Assembly (NCBI RefSeq): GCF_013362815.1
Contig: NZ_JABFVK010000016.1
Span: 1-64,000, forward strand
Reading direction: 5' to 3'
From: Hamadaea sp.
GTDB lineage: Bacteria; Actinomycetota; Actinomycetes; Mycobacteriales; Micromonosporaceae
DNA: 64,000 nt
Numbering within the stretch: the first letter of the stretch is position 1; each line of letters begins with the position of its first letter. The notes beneath the pieces were generated by a model. That model was not told the origin of the DNA and searched no databases. It was given only the letters and a program-made list of their open reading frames with translations. A program made the position numbers and the translations under genes. Shown here in pieces: positions 17,411 to 25,501 of this stretch.

Positions 17411-19263
17411 GCGGTCACCTCGGTTTCGGTCAGGGCTTCGGGGCCGTCGACGAAGCGGTCCGCCTGCAAGGAGAACAGCTCGGCGTACCGGCCGTCGTGA
17501 GCCATCAATTCGTCGTGCGCGCCTCGTTCCAGCACGGAACCGGCTTCGAGCACGACGATCTGATCGGCTCGCCGGACGGTGGAGAAACGATGCGAGATGA
17601 GCAGCGTGGTCGCACCCCGGGTCAGGGCGGCGAACTCGTCGAAGAACTGCGCCTCGGCGCGTACGTCGAGGCTGGCGGTGGGTTCGTCGAGGATCACGAC
17701 GGCCGTCCCGTGACGCAGGGCGAACAGCGCCCGCGCCAGCGCGATGCGTTGCCACTGCCCGCCGGACAGGTCCACCCCGCCCGACAGGTGCCGGGCCAGC
17801 GGAGTGTCGAGTCCTTTCGGGAGCGAGTCGATCAGCGGGCTCAGCCCGATGGCGTCGGCCGCCTGGCGTACGCCGGCCCGATCGTGCTTGGCGGCGACCG
17901 CCCCGAACGCGATGTTGTCCGCGACCGACGCCTCGAACCGGGCGAAGTCCTGGAAGATGACGCCGAGCCGGGCCCGCCACTCCTCCGGGTGATACGCGCG
18001 GATGTCGATTCCGTCGGCGAGGATCGCACCGCTAGTCGGCTCGTACAGCCGGGTGAGCAGCTTGACGACGGTCGTCTTGCCGGCTCCGTTGAGCCCGACG
18101 AGCGCCGTGCACTGTCCAATGGGGATGGTGAGCGACAGCCCGTCCAGAACCGGGGAGGCTTGGCCCGGATAGCGGAACGTGACGTTCTCGAAGCGGATCT
18201 CGGCGACAGGCGCGGGGGCGGCTCCCGAGGCCGCCGGTCCCGGCTCGTCGATCCGGTCGGTGAACCGGCGGAGCGCCTCGTAGCCGTACATGCCCACGCA
18301 GGTCTGCGAGTCGGCCTCCGCGTAATACTCCGACAGCCGCAGCGCACCGAGGATCGACTGCACGACCAGGACGAACTCGGTGAGCGAGAGACCGGCCACC
18401 GCCGTCGTCCCGAAGGCCGCGAAAACCGCGACGGTCACCGCCAGACCCCACAGCGAGGCCCAGATGAACGGCCACAGGTAGACGCGCCGCCGCGCGGTGC
18501 GCACGTCTCGCAACAGCAACTCGTACGCCTCTCGCAGCTGTTGCCGCAGCCACAGGAGTAGTCCGAAGACCCGGATTTCCTTGCCCGCGTCGCTGTCTAC
18601 GGCGAGCCCGCGGACGTAATCGAGTTTGCGGTGCGCGCCGACGGTGTCGAACCGCACCTTGACGTATTTGCGCAGCCCACCGCGTTGGCAGTAGCGGAAG
18701 ACCAGCACCGCGGCCACCAATGCGACGGCGGCGAGCCAGGAGAACACCGTCCCGACTACGGCCGCGAACCCGGTCAGCGCCGTGTACCGGGCGACGAGGG
18801 CGAACAGACCGGGCACCGCCTGGCCCGGGCTCTGGAAGCCGAACTCCAGCTGCCGGGCGGCGTTGCGGAGATCGTCGAGAGTGGACTGATCTTCGAGTAT
18901 GCCGATGCCGGGACTGCGTAGCGATGCCTCCATCAGATCCTCGAGGAGCAGTCCGTCGACCCGGCGCGCGGTCAGCTCCCGGAGCAACGTGACGACGGGG
19001 GCGAGTAGTTGCTGCAGAACGAAAGCGACTGCGCCCAAGAGGAACACCCGAAGCAAGCCGGTCCACTCGGCGGACGGCAACCCGGCTTCGACGGCCGCGG
19101 GCACCCGGCCGATGACGACACCGGTCGCGACGACGAACGCCACCGGCAGTATGCCGAGCAGCACGTTGATCAGCAGGAGGCCGGTGACCAGCCCCGGCCC
19201 GGCCCGTCCGGCGAGACGGACGATCTTCCAGCGTTCGGCGACTCGCTGCCGGAACCAGTTCAT
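17407..19263 (-). CDS. ABC exporter half-transporter (TMD-NBD fusion)
   Basis: A 618-residue ABC exporter subunit, the likely partner of the neighbouring one. The membrane domain covers about residues 20-330. The ATPase part has Walker A GLNGAGKTTVVKLL, signature LSGGQWQRIALARA, Walker B AVVILDEPTASLD and LISHRFSTVR. Both partners keep a catalytic Glu after Walker B, so neither ATP site is obviously degenerate. Its start overlaps the stop of the glycosyltransferase gene upstream (ATGA), making a three-gene operon GT2-ABC-ABC. Confidence 0.87.
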   Translation of the reverse strand: MNWFRQRVAERWKIVRLAGRAGPGLVTGLLLINVLLGILPVAFVVATGVVIGRVPAAVEAGLPSAEWTGLLRVFLLGAVAFVLQQLLAPVVTLLRELTARRVDGLLLEDLMEASLRSPGIGILEDQSTLDDLRNAARQLEFGFQSPGQAVPGLFALVARYTALTGFAAVVGTVFSWLAAVALVAAVLVFRYCQRGGLRKYVKVRFDTVGAHRKLDYVRGLAVDSDAGKEIRVFGLLLWLRQQLREAYELLLRDVRTARRRVYLWPFIWASLWGLAVTVAVFAAFGTTAVAGLSLTEFVLVVQSILGALRLSEYYAEADSQTCVGMYGYEALRRFTDRIDEPGPAASGAAPAPVAEIRFENVTFRYPGQASPVLDGLSLTIPIGQCTALVGLNGAGKTTVVKLLTRLYEPTSGAILADGIDIRAYHPEEWRARLGVIFQDFARFEASVADNIAFGAVAAKHDRAGVRQAADAIGLSPLIDSLPKGLDTPLARHLSGGVDLSGGQWQRIALARALFALRHGTAVVILDEPTASLDVRAEAQFFDEFAALTRGATTLLISHRFSTVRRADQIVVLEAGSVLERGAHDELMAHDGRYAELFSLQADRFVDGPEALTETEVTA

Positions 19264-20171
19264 CGCGCCGCGACCCGCCCCTCGAACTCGTCGCAGCTCG
19301 GCAGCCCACGCTCGCGGATGACGTCGTTGATGTTGAACGGGTGGACGTCCAGGCTTTCGAACTCGCGCAGTAGCGCGGTGATCGGCGTGCCGTACTTGGC
19401 GGCCAGGTACTCGTAGTTGGAACCTTCGCCCTGCTTGGACTCCCGTTCGTGCGGAACGTGCAGGGCGGCGGCAGCCCGATTCACCGCGAAGTACGCACCC
19501 GCCCGATACAGGCGGTAACCGACGTCCAGATCCTCGCCGCCCCAAGTGCGCAGGGACTCGTCGAACATCCCGATTTCTCGCAACAGCGCCGTCGGAGCCG
19601 AGACGTTGCAGGTCCAGTAGATCGCCCAGGGTGCGGGCTGCCGCCCGAAGTCTTCGCCGTACTTCGCGTAGTACTGGTCGCGGATGTCCGGCCAGCGCCC
19701 GTTCGCCCGCAGCAGGCCGATCGAGCGGTCGACGTCGTCGAAGTCGAGCGTCGCGTTCATCTCGGCCGCGCCCTCGGGATCAGGGTTGATCATGAGGCAG
19801 TAGACGTAGCCGATCAGCGCCAACGGCCCGGTCGCACTCGCATGACTGTCCACATGCGCCTGCAGCAGGCCCGAATGCGGGAGTACGCCGCAGTCCAGCA
19901 GGACGCAGGTTTCCCCGCGAGCCGCCCGGATGCCGAGGTTCCGGGCGGACGAGGCTCCGAAGCCTTCCCGCTTCTCCTGGTGGAAGTACCGGATGGGCAG
20001 CCTGCCGGCGAACTCGTCGACGACCGTACGCGTCTCGTCGGTCGACCCGTCGTCGCAGACCAGCACCTCGAACTCGGCGGCCGGGAGGGTCTGCCGGGCC
20101 AGCGCCTGCAACGTGAAGCGCAGCAGACGGTCGCGGTTGTAGGTCGGAATGACGACGCTGCATCTCAGCAT
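19260..20171 (-). CDS. Family 2 glycosyltransferase
   Basis: A 303-residue GT-A transferase, first gene of the operon with the two ABC exporters. It has CSVVIPTYNRDRLLRF, the nucleotide site VLVCDDGSTDETRTVVDEF, and the acceptor-side motif MFDESLRTWGGEDLDVGYRL. The second acidic site is again atypical (VLLDCGV). It is clearly related to the first 260 residues of the glycosyltransferase at 14368-15609 but lacks its C-terminal extension. The ATG at 20171 places VVIPTYNR at residue 6. The sugar donor and acceptor are unknown. Confidence 0.83.
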   Translation of the reverse strand: MLRCSVVIPTYNRDRLLRFTLQALARQTLPAAEFEVLVCDDGSTDETRTVVDEFAGRLPIRYFHQEKREGFGASSARNLGIRAARGETCVLLDCGVLPHSGLLQAHVDSHASATGPLALIGYVYCLMINPDPEGAAEMNATLDFDDVDRSIGLLRANGRWPDIRDQYYAKYGEDFGRQPAPWAIYWTCNVSAPTALLREIGMFDESLRTWGGEDLDVGYRLYRAGAYFAVNRAAAALHVPHERESKQGEGSNYEYLAAKYGTPITALLREFESLDVHPFNINDVIRERGLPSCDEFEGRVAAR

Positions 20172-20428
20172 GGCGACTCCTGCTTCTCGGGCGGTGCCGC
20201 CCCCGTGGGGGAGGATCGGCGGCGGCAACGAGCGCGGAGCCCGGCGCGGCCCCGCTATAGCTGAGTCGAAGCAGCGGTGGGTGTTTTCGACATCCGGCGA
20301 CCGCAATCTGCCGAACCGCCGGGTTGATTGTGTGGAAAGGCGAGTTCAGACCCCTCGGCCGAGCGCATGCTGAAGGCGTACGCGGTAACCGACGGCAGCC
20401 GCCGCCACAATCACGAAGGGGGAGACGG

Positions 20429-20677
20429 ATGCCCACGTTCATGGACGTGCATACCGGGTTCGTCAACGCCACCGCGGACGACCTGCGCAAGGCACACGAG
20501 GCCGACCTCGCGATCGAGGCCGACGAGATGGTCCACTTCGAGAAGGCCTGGCTGGATCCGGTCTCCGGCAAGGCGTTCTGCCTGTCGACCGGCCCGGACA
20601 AGGCGGCGGTGATGCGGGTGCACGAGAAGGCCGGGCACCCCACCTCCGAGGTCTACGAAATCCCGATCGAAGTCTGA
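20429..20677 (+). CDS. DUF4242 small protein (SCO4226-like nickel-binding family)
   Basis: An 82-residue protein starting MPTFMDVHTGFVNATADDL with a strong GAAGGGGGAG ribosome-binding site. The pattern (short beta strand, helix DLRKAHEADLAIE, VHFEKAWLDPVSGKAFCLSTGPD, and the ending VYEIPIEV) is that of the DUF4242 ferredoxin-like family, whose Streptomyces member SCO4226 binds nickel. The His, Glu and Asp residues near the middle could be ligands. It is monocistronic, ended by a strong hairpin, and divergent from the glycosyltransferase operon. Confidence 0.8.
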   Translation: MPTFMDVHTGFVNATADDLRKAHEADLAIEADEMVHFEKAWLDPVSGKAFCLSTGPDKAAVMRVHEKAGHPTSEVYEIPIEV

Positions 20678-20696
20678 ACTCGCACACTGATCGGCG

Positions 20697-20731
20697 GACC
20701 GGCTCCCGGAAAAGAATTCCGGGGGCCGGTC
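20697..20731. terminator. Strong intrinsic hairpin after the DUF4242 gene
   Basis: The outer arms GACCGGC (20697-20703) and GCCGGTC (20725-20731) enclose an inner stem CCCGGAA/TTCCGGG with a short AAGAA loop. It lies 20 bases after the stop. Confidence 0.75.
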
Positions 20732-20796
20732 ACATTCTCGTTCCGCGGCTCGTCAGAAGGATGAACGACGCGATGAGAATGAGACAGGAGCCGATC

Positions 20797-21552
20797 ATGA
20801 CGACGATTCTGGTCACCGGGGGCACGGGGACGCTGGGCCGCCAGGTGGTGCCGTTGCTGCGCGAGACGGGCGCGAAGGTGCGCGTGCTCAGCCGGCAGGC
20901 GCGTACGGGGGACGAGGGTGTGGAGTATGCCGTCGCCGACCTGCTCACCGGCGAAGGAGTGGAAGCGGCGGTCGACGGGGCGGAGATCGTCGTCCACCTG
21001 GCGGGCGGGCAGAAGGGCGACGATGTCGCCACGCGTACGCTGGCCGCGGCCGCCCGCAAGTTCGGCGTACGCCATCTCGTCTACATCTCGGTGATCGGCG
21101 TCGGCCGCGTTCCGCTGGGCTGGCTGCGGATGAAGGAGGCGGCCGAGCAGGCGATCGAGGACTCGGGCGTGCCGTGGACGACGTTGCGCGCCGCGCAGTT
21201 CCACGACCTGGTCCTCAAGACGCTCCAGGGGATGACGAAGTCGCCGGTCGTGCCGGTGCCGGGTGGTATGCGCTTCCAGCCCGTGGACACCCACGACGTC
21301 GCGGTCCGCCTCGTGGAACTGGCCCTCGGCGAGCCGGCCGGACTCGTGCCCGACCTGGCCGGGCCGCAGGTCTACGAGATGCGCGACCTGATCACGGGCT
21401 ATCTCCGGGCGACCGGCAAGCGGCGTCTGCTGCTGCCGATCCGGGTGCCCGGCGCGGCGGGGAAGGCGTATCGGGACGGGGCGAACCTGACCGTCACCGG
21501 AGCCGATCTCGGTACGCGTACCTGGGAGCAGTTCGCGGCGACCGCGGCTTAG
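20797..21552 (+). CDS. Atypical SDR / NAD(P)H-binding protein
   Basis: A 251-residue NmrA-like protein. The dinucleotide motif is TGGTGTLG at residues 8-15, followed by VRVLSRQAR, which has the NADP-type Arg. VVHLAGGQKGDD and HLVYISVIGVGRVPLGWLRMKEAAEQ are typical of the atypical SDR5/7 group. The active-site Tyr-x3-Lys is replaced by WLRMK, so it may act as a redox sensor or a non-classical reductase. The ATG at 20797 is preceded by GACAGGAG. Its end overlaps that of the convergent TetR gene by four bases. Confidence 0.82.
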   Translation: MTTILVTGGTGTLGRQVVPLLRETGAKVRVLSRQARTGDEGVEYAVADLLTGEGVEAAVDGAEIVVHLAGGQKGDDVATRTLAAAARKFGVRHLVYISVIGVGRVPLGWLRMKEAAEQAIEDSGVPWTTLRAAQFHDLVLKTLQGMTKSPVVPVPGGMRFQPVDTHDVAVRLVELALGEPAGLVPDLAGPQVYEMRDLITGYLRATGKRRLLLPIRVPGAAGKAYRDGANLTVTGADLGTRTWEQFAATAA

Positions 21553-22178
21553 AGCGTCAATGCCGGCAGGAGCGCGCGCACATACCGTTCCGCGGCTCGT
21601 TCGGAGGCTGACTGCACTCCTGGCGGCTCACGCAAGCGTTCCCCGGTGCGCTCGATCGCACCACCTTGGTAGTGGCGGAGGAACGCGTGCTGGAAGCAGC
21701 AGCCCATCAGCAGGTCGGCCAGCGCGGCGGCGTCGGCGTCGGCGCGTACGCGGCCGGCCTGCTGCTCGCGCTGGAGGTAACCCGCGACGGCCTGATTGAC
21801 CTTGTGGGGACCGGCGCCCTTCTGAGTCAGCCGCGTCCGGTGCGTCTCGAAGACTCGCCGCTCAGCGAAGATCGAGCCCAGGAGCGGGAAGTTCTCGTGG
21901 TAGAACGCCATTGCGGCGGTCGCGATCGCCACCAAGTTGCCCTCGACGGTTCCCGCGCCGGGTGCCACCGCCAGCGCGGCCTGCAACGGCGGAAAGCCTG
22001 GCGAGCGTTCCTGCAGGACGCCGAGGAAGATCTCCTCCTTGTCCGCGAAGTGCTTGTAGAGCGCCGCCTCCGAGAACCCGGCCTCCTGGGCGATCGCCTT
22101 GGTGGTGGCCTTGCCGAGGCCTCGCTCGCGGATCACGGTGAGCGCCGCGTCGAGGATCACGTCCCGGGTCTGGGCCAC
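21549..22178 (-). CDS. TetR family transcriptional regulator
   Basis: A 209-residue regulator from a GTG start. The N-terminal HTH reads ILDAALTVIRERGLGKATTKAIAQEAGFSEAALYKHFADKEEIF in sequence (about residues 8-51), with the recognition helix ending in ALYKHF. The C-terminal ligand domain is helical. It is divergent from the SDR-like gene at 22298 and almost certainly controls it through the large palindrome between them; it may also regulate the convergent gene at 20797. Confidence 0.9.
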   Translation of the reverse strand: MAQTRDVILDAALTVIRERGLGKATTKAIAQEAGFSEAALYKHFADKEEIFLGVLQERSPGFPPLQAALAVAPGAGTVEGNLVAIATAAMAFYHENFPLLGSIFAERRVFETHRTRLTQKGAGPHKVNQAVAGYLQREQQAGRVRADADAAALADLLMGCCFQHAFLRHYQGGAIERTGERLREPPGVQSASERAAERYVRALLPALTL

Positions 22179-22230
22179 GAAGCGCCTCCAGTTCTCGGTT
22201 GACGGTGCGTCAAACCTTGCGGGTTGACAG

Positions 22231-22272
22231 GTGAGTGTTCACTAACCATCATAGTGGTTAGTAAGCACTCAC
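22231..22272. promoter_or_regulatory. TetR operator, 18-base arms
   Basis: The arms GTGAGTGTTCACTAACCA (22231-22248) and TGGTTAGTAAGCACTCAC (22255-22272) match at 16 of 18 positions around TCATAG. A further half site CACTAACC follows at about 22270. It is centred between the TetR gene and the SDR-like gene. A smaller inverted repeat TTGAC-GGTGC-GTCAA lies at 22199-22213 near the TetR start. Confidence 0.7.
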
Positions 22273-22297
22273 TAACCAGGGGCTTGGGGGAAGAACC

Positions 22298-22930
22298 ATG
22301 AAGATCACCGTTCTCGGGGCGACCGGGCGGATCGGCCAGGAGCTCGTGAAACGGGCGCTGGCCGAAGGGCACGACGTGACCGCGATCGTCCGGCAGCCGA
22401 GCCGGCTGCCGATTCGGGCCGATCGCCTGGACGTCGTGGTGGCCGACGTCTTCGACGGCGAGGCGATCGCACCTGCGGTCAAGGGGCGCGACGCCGTTCT
22501 CTCGGCCGTCGGCCCCCGTCCGGACGGGCCCACCACGGTGTGCAGCGACACCGCGGCTGCCCTGCGCTGGGCGATGCGGGAGACGGGCGTACGCCGACTG
22601 CTGGTGGTTTCGGCCTCGGGGCCCTATGTGGACAGTGGCGACGATCCGCTGACCAGGTACGCCGTCAAGCCGATCCTGCGCCGGGTGCTGCGCGAGGGCT
22701 GGGCCGATCTGCAGCGTGCCGAAGAGATCGTGCGGGCGAGCGGGCTGGACTGGACGATTCTGCGGCCGTCCCGGCTGACCGACCAGCCCGCCACCGGCCG
22801 CGTACGCCGCCGCCTGGATCGCAATCTGCCGTTGGGCATGTTCACCCCACGGGCCGAGGTCGCCGTCGAGATGCTCCGGGTGCTCCGGGATCCCACCACG
22901 TTCGGGCACTCGATCGCGCTCGCCCGCTAA
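22298..22930 (+). CDS. NAD(P)H-binding atypical SDR
   Basis: A 210-residue SDR-a protein (NAD(P)-binding, BVR-B-like). It has GATGRIGQEL at residues 7-16, the NADP-binding VTAIVRQPSRL, AVLSAVGPRPDGPTT, and RLLVVSASGPY. It lacks a YxxxK catalytic pair, as is normal for this group, whose members act as flavin/quinone reductases or sensors. The ribosome-binding site GGGGGAAG lies six bases upstream. It is controlled by the divergent TetR regulator. Confidence 0.85.
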   Translation: MKITVLGATGRIGQELVKRALAEGHDVTAIVRQPSRLPIRADRLDVVVADVFDGEAIAPAVKGRDAVLSAVGPRPDGPTTVCSDTAAALRWAMRETGVRRLLVVSASGPYVDSGDDPLTRYAVKPILRRVLREGWADLQRAEEIVRASGLDWTILRPSRLTDQPATGRVRRRLDRNLPLGMFTPRAEVAVEMLRVLRDPTTFGHSIALAR

Positions 22931-22937
22931 GCGGGGG

Positions 22938-22970
22938 GTGCGCGCACGGCCCAGGCTGCCGTGCGCGCAC
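22938..22970. terminator. 13-bp perfect stem between convergent genes
   Basis: The arms GTGCGCGCACGGC (22938-22950) and GCCGTGCGCGCAC (22958-22970) enclose a 7-base loop. It lies between the stop of the SDR-like gene and the stop of the convergent secreted-protein gene, so it serves both strands. Confidence 0.75.
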
Positions 22971-22978
22971 GAACCCGG

Positions 22979-24043
22979 TCAGAGGATCGAGCTGGCGCTC
23001 ACGAGGAAGCCGTTGCTGGACGGCGCACCGGCCGAGGTGAAGCAGATGACGTCGCGGACGACGGTGTCCGGTCCGGCCCCGAAGTTCGCCCAGAACGTGT
23101 TCAGCCCGCAGAAGTCCGGGCTCGGCCCGTACGCCGTCACCTGCACGGTGTTCTGCGGGAACCCGATGCGGGGGAAGGTCACCAGGGACAGGCCGGCTCC
23201 GGCCGGTGCGATCGTGTTCACACCCAGGCCGCCGACCGAGTTGAAGTTGGTCGTCGGCGGGCCGATCGGCGGTCCGTTCAGGATGTAACCGAAGTACTTC
23301 GGCGGATATGACGAGCCGTAGAGCGACACCTTGTACTGGTAGGTCACGGTGAACGCGGTGTTCATGAACGCGCCGGCAGAGTTGAAGCAGTAGACGAGCA
23401 CGTCCTGACCGGCCGCGGTCGACGACCACTTGGCGATCTTGCAGCGGGCCCCGGTTCCCGAGTTGACCGCCGTCGCCTGCAGGCTGCCGTCGAGCGGACC
23501 GCCCGTGACCAGGCCGGAGAACTTGACGAGGTATTGCCCGACGGGTCCCGGAGTCACGGTGTTGGCTGCCCCGGACGAGTTGTACTGATTGAGTACCGCG
23601 CCCGCTGCACTGCTGTAGGCGTACCCGTATGGTCCGAAGGCCCCGAGCCCCGAGGAGCTGGTGAAGAACGCGCTGAAGCTGGTGGGATCGAGGATCCCGC
23701 CGAGTTTGTAGCAGCGCAGGATGACGATTTCATCGGCCACCGAGATGCCCCAGGCCTCGACCTGGCACCAATGCGGCGACGCGTTGATCGCCGTGACGTG
23801 GACGACGCCGCCGGGCGCGGCCTGGCCGGGGAAGCGGACCTGGTAGCGGCCCGCGGGCGCGAGGGGCGTGACGGTCGTGGCGGCCGGCCAGGTGCCGAAC
23901 GCGACGGTGCTCGCGCCGGGGGCGTTATAGAGCACCCAGCCCTTGCGATCGGGGACCGCGGCCTGGCTGGGCGCGGTGCTGACGGTGACGAGTGCGAGCG
24001 TGGCGAGCAGGGTGGCTGCCAGCCGTGACAGTGTGCGCTTCAT
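22979..24043 (-). CDS. Secreted triple-repeat beta protein, function unknown
   Basis: A 354-residue exported protein with signal peptide MKRTLSRLAATLLATLALV ending near SQAA at about residue 29. The mature part consists of three diverged repeats of about 100 residues. Each starts with an aromatic strand (GWVLYNAP, GYAYSSAA, GYILNGPP), continues with TVTP/TIAPAG and a strand such as YQVRFPG or YLVKFSG, then V-T-A and a pair of cysteines 18-25 residues apart. The spacing implies one disulfide per repeat. I do not recognise the family. It has its own promoter just upstream and no linked genes. Confidence 0.72.
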   Translation of the reverse strand: MKRTLSRLAATLLATLALVTVSTAPSQAAVPDRKGWVLYNAPGASTVAFGTWPAATTVTPLAPAGRYQVRFPGQAAPGGVVHVTAINASPHWCQVEAWGISVADEIVILRCYKLGGILDPTSFSAFFTSSSGLGAFGPYGYAYSSAAGAVLNQYNSSGAANTVTPGPVGQYLVKFSGLVTGGPLDGSLQATAVNSGTGARCKIAKWSSTAAGQDVLVYCFNSAGAFMNTAFTVTYQYKVSLYGSSYPPKYFGYILNGPPIGPPTTNFNSVGGLGVNTIAPAGAGLSLVTFPRIGFPQNTVQVTAYGPSPDFCGLNTFWANFGAGPDTVVRDVICFTSAGAPSSNGFLVSASSIL

Positions 24044-24049
24044 GAAAGC

Positions 24050-24079
24050 ACATCTATATAACGAACAGATGTCCGTCAA
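24050..24079 (-). promoter_or_regulatory. Promoter of the secreted repeat protein with inverted repeat
   Basis: On the minus strand a -35-like TTGACG (24079-24074) is followed after 15-17 bases by the AT-rich block TATATAG, which ends about 12 bases before the ATG. An inverted repeat ACATCT/AGATGT (24050-24055 and 24067-24072) brackets the -10 region and could be an operator. The 5' leader would be very short. Confidence 0.5.
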
Positions 24080-24094
24080 TGTTAATGTCGCGAT

Positions 24095-24760
24095 TCAGTC
24101 TGTCGGCAGATCGGCGTAGGTCGACGCCCGCTCCTGCTGGGACAGCTTCGCGATCGTGTCCATGATGTCGTCGGTGACGACGCGGCGAGCCTGGTTCGGG
24201 GTCTTGCCCTCGGAACCGTCGAAGTACAACGGGTGTCCGAATCGGACGGTGACCCGGCCGAAGCGGGGCAGCTTCGCGCCGACGGGCAGGATGCGATCGG
24301 TGCCGAGGACGGCGACGGGGACCACAGGCGACCCGGATTCCAGCGCGAGCCAGGCCACTCCCGTACGCCCGCGGTAGAGGCGGCCGTCGCGGGACCGGCT
24401 GCCCTCGGGATGGATGCCGAACGCGCCGCCCTTGGCGAGCAGTGCGCGGGCCGCGTCGAGCGAGCCCAGCGCGGCTCGGGACTGCGTGCGGCTGACCGGG
24501 ATCGCGTCGATGCCGTGCATGACGGTACGCAGGATCTTGCCGCCCAAGCCCTTGCGCTCGTAGTACTCGCTTTTCGCGAGGAACGCGACCCGGCGCGGTG
24601 ACAACGGGGAGATCAGGAAACTGTCCAGTGCAGAGATGTGGTTCACGGCGAAGATCACGGGGCCGCGGCGCGGCACGTTCTCGCGGCCCTCGACGATCGG
24701 CCAGAACGCCGCTCTCAGCAGGGCGGTGGCCAGCGGGCGTACGGCGGATTGCAGCAGCAC
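24095..24760 (-). CDS. 1-acylglycerol-3-phosphate acyltransferase (PlsC-like)
   Basis: A 221-residue membrane-associated acyltransferase of phospholipid synthesis. The catalytic HX4D motif is NH41-I-S-A-L-D46. The substrate-binding motif IHPEGSRS follows near residue 117, and the third block is VPVAVLGTDRILPVG. An amphipathic N-terminal helix precedes the catalytic motif. It ends 51 bases before the start of the secreted-protein gene and follows a TetR gene by one base on the same strand, so the TetR regulator and PlsC form an operon, perhaps tuned to fatty-acid status. Confidence 0.88.
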   Translation of the reverse strand: MLLQSAVRPLATALLRAAFWPIVEGRENVPRRGPVIFAVNHISALDSFLISPLSPRRVAFLAKSEYYERKGLGGKILRTVMHGIDAIPVSRTQSRAALGSLDAARALLAKGGAFGIHPEGSRSRDGRLYRGRTGVAWLALESGSPVVPVAVLGTDRILPVGAKLPRFGRVTVRFGHPLYFDGSEGKTPNQARRVVTDDIMDTIAKLSQQERASTYADLPTD

Positions 24761-24761
24761 G

Positions 24762-25352
24762 TCAGGCTCCCAGCTCGCTCAGGTTCTTCGCTGAATCCGT
24801 CACGCCGACGTGGGCGTGGATCGCGATTCGCAGGAGGCTGTCGACGTCGTCGGAGCCCGCTGCCAGCTCCAAGCTGTCCCAAAGATGCAGCTGGGCGATG
24901 CCCTGGAGGTTGGCCCAGAGCGCCGCCGCTCGTTGGCGGGCCGGTTTCGCGCCCGCTCGCTCGGTGAGGCGTACGAGGACGTCGAAGAGGGCCAGGCTGT
25001 CCTGCCGCAGTCCGATCTCGTTGCCCCGCAGCAGATCGTGCCGGAACATCAGCTCGAACATGCCGCGGTCGGACTCGGCGAAGGCCACGTAAGCCCGGCC
25101 GATCTGGAAGAGCTGCTCCGCCGGATCTCCACCGGCCGACGCGACCACGCTGATCCGGCGATCCATCTCCCGGTAGCCCTCCCGGGCGATGGCGCCCAGC
25201 AGCCGCTGATGGGTCGGGAAGTAGCGGCGCGGGGCGCCATGGGAGACGCCGGCCCGCCGGGCGATCTCCCGCAACGACAGCGCTGCCACGCCTTCCTGAC
25301 GCAGCAGGTCGACGCCGGCCTGGACGAGGCGATCCGGCAGGTTGTCATGCAT
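24762..25352 (-). CDS. TetR family transcriptional regulator
   Basis: A 196-residue regulator. The HTH region includes LVQAGVDLLRQEGVAALSLR and GVSHGAPRRYFPTHQRLLGA. The ligand domain resembles the TetR_C_33/WHG-type C-terminal domain (HDLLRGNEIGLRQDSL). The ATG at 25352 is the first base after the left arm of a perfect operator begins, so the mRNA is either leaderless or initiated within the operator. A GTG six bases upstream is an alternative. It is co-transcribed with plsC downstream. Confidence 0.88.
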   Translation of the reverse strand: MHDNLPDRLVQAGVDLLRQEGVAALSLREIARRAGVSHGAPRRYFPTHQRLLGAIAREGYREMDRRISVVASAGGDPAEQLFQIGRAYVAFAESDRGMFELMFRHDLLRGNEIGLRQDSLALFDVLVRLTERAGAKPARQRAAALWANLQGIAQLHLWDSLELAAGSDDVDSLLRIAIHAHVGVTDSAKNLSELGA

Positions 25353-25388
25353 AGACACTGTCTACCACGAGTCGGTAGACAGTGTCTA
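25352..25388. promoter_or_regulatory. Perfect 15-base-arm TetR operator
   Basis: TAGACACTGTCTACC (25352-25366) and GGTAGACAGTGTCTA (25374-25388) pair perfectly around ACGAGTC. The left arm contains the nested palindrome AGACACTGTCT. Because it touches the TetR start codon, it should give tight autorepression. Confidence 0.8.
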
Positions 25389-25501
25389 CTCGGGGGTCGG
25401 CTCGATGGTGGCGTCCCTCGTTCGTGGACGGTGACACATTAGGTGCCTTCTAGGGGTGATCCCGCGCCCCGTCAGGGGTGCTCGGGGCATACCTTGGACG
25501 C

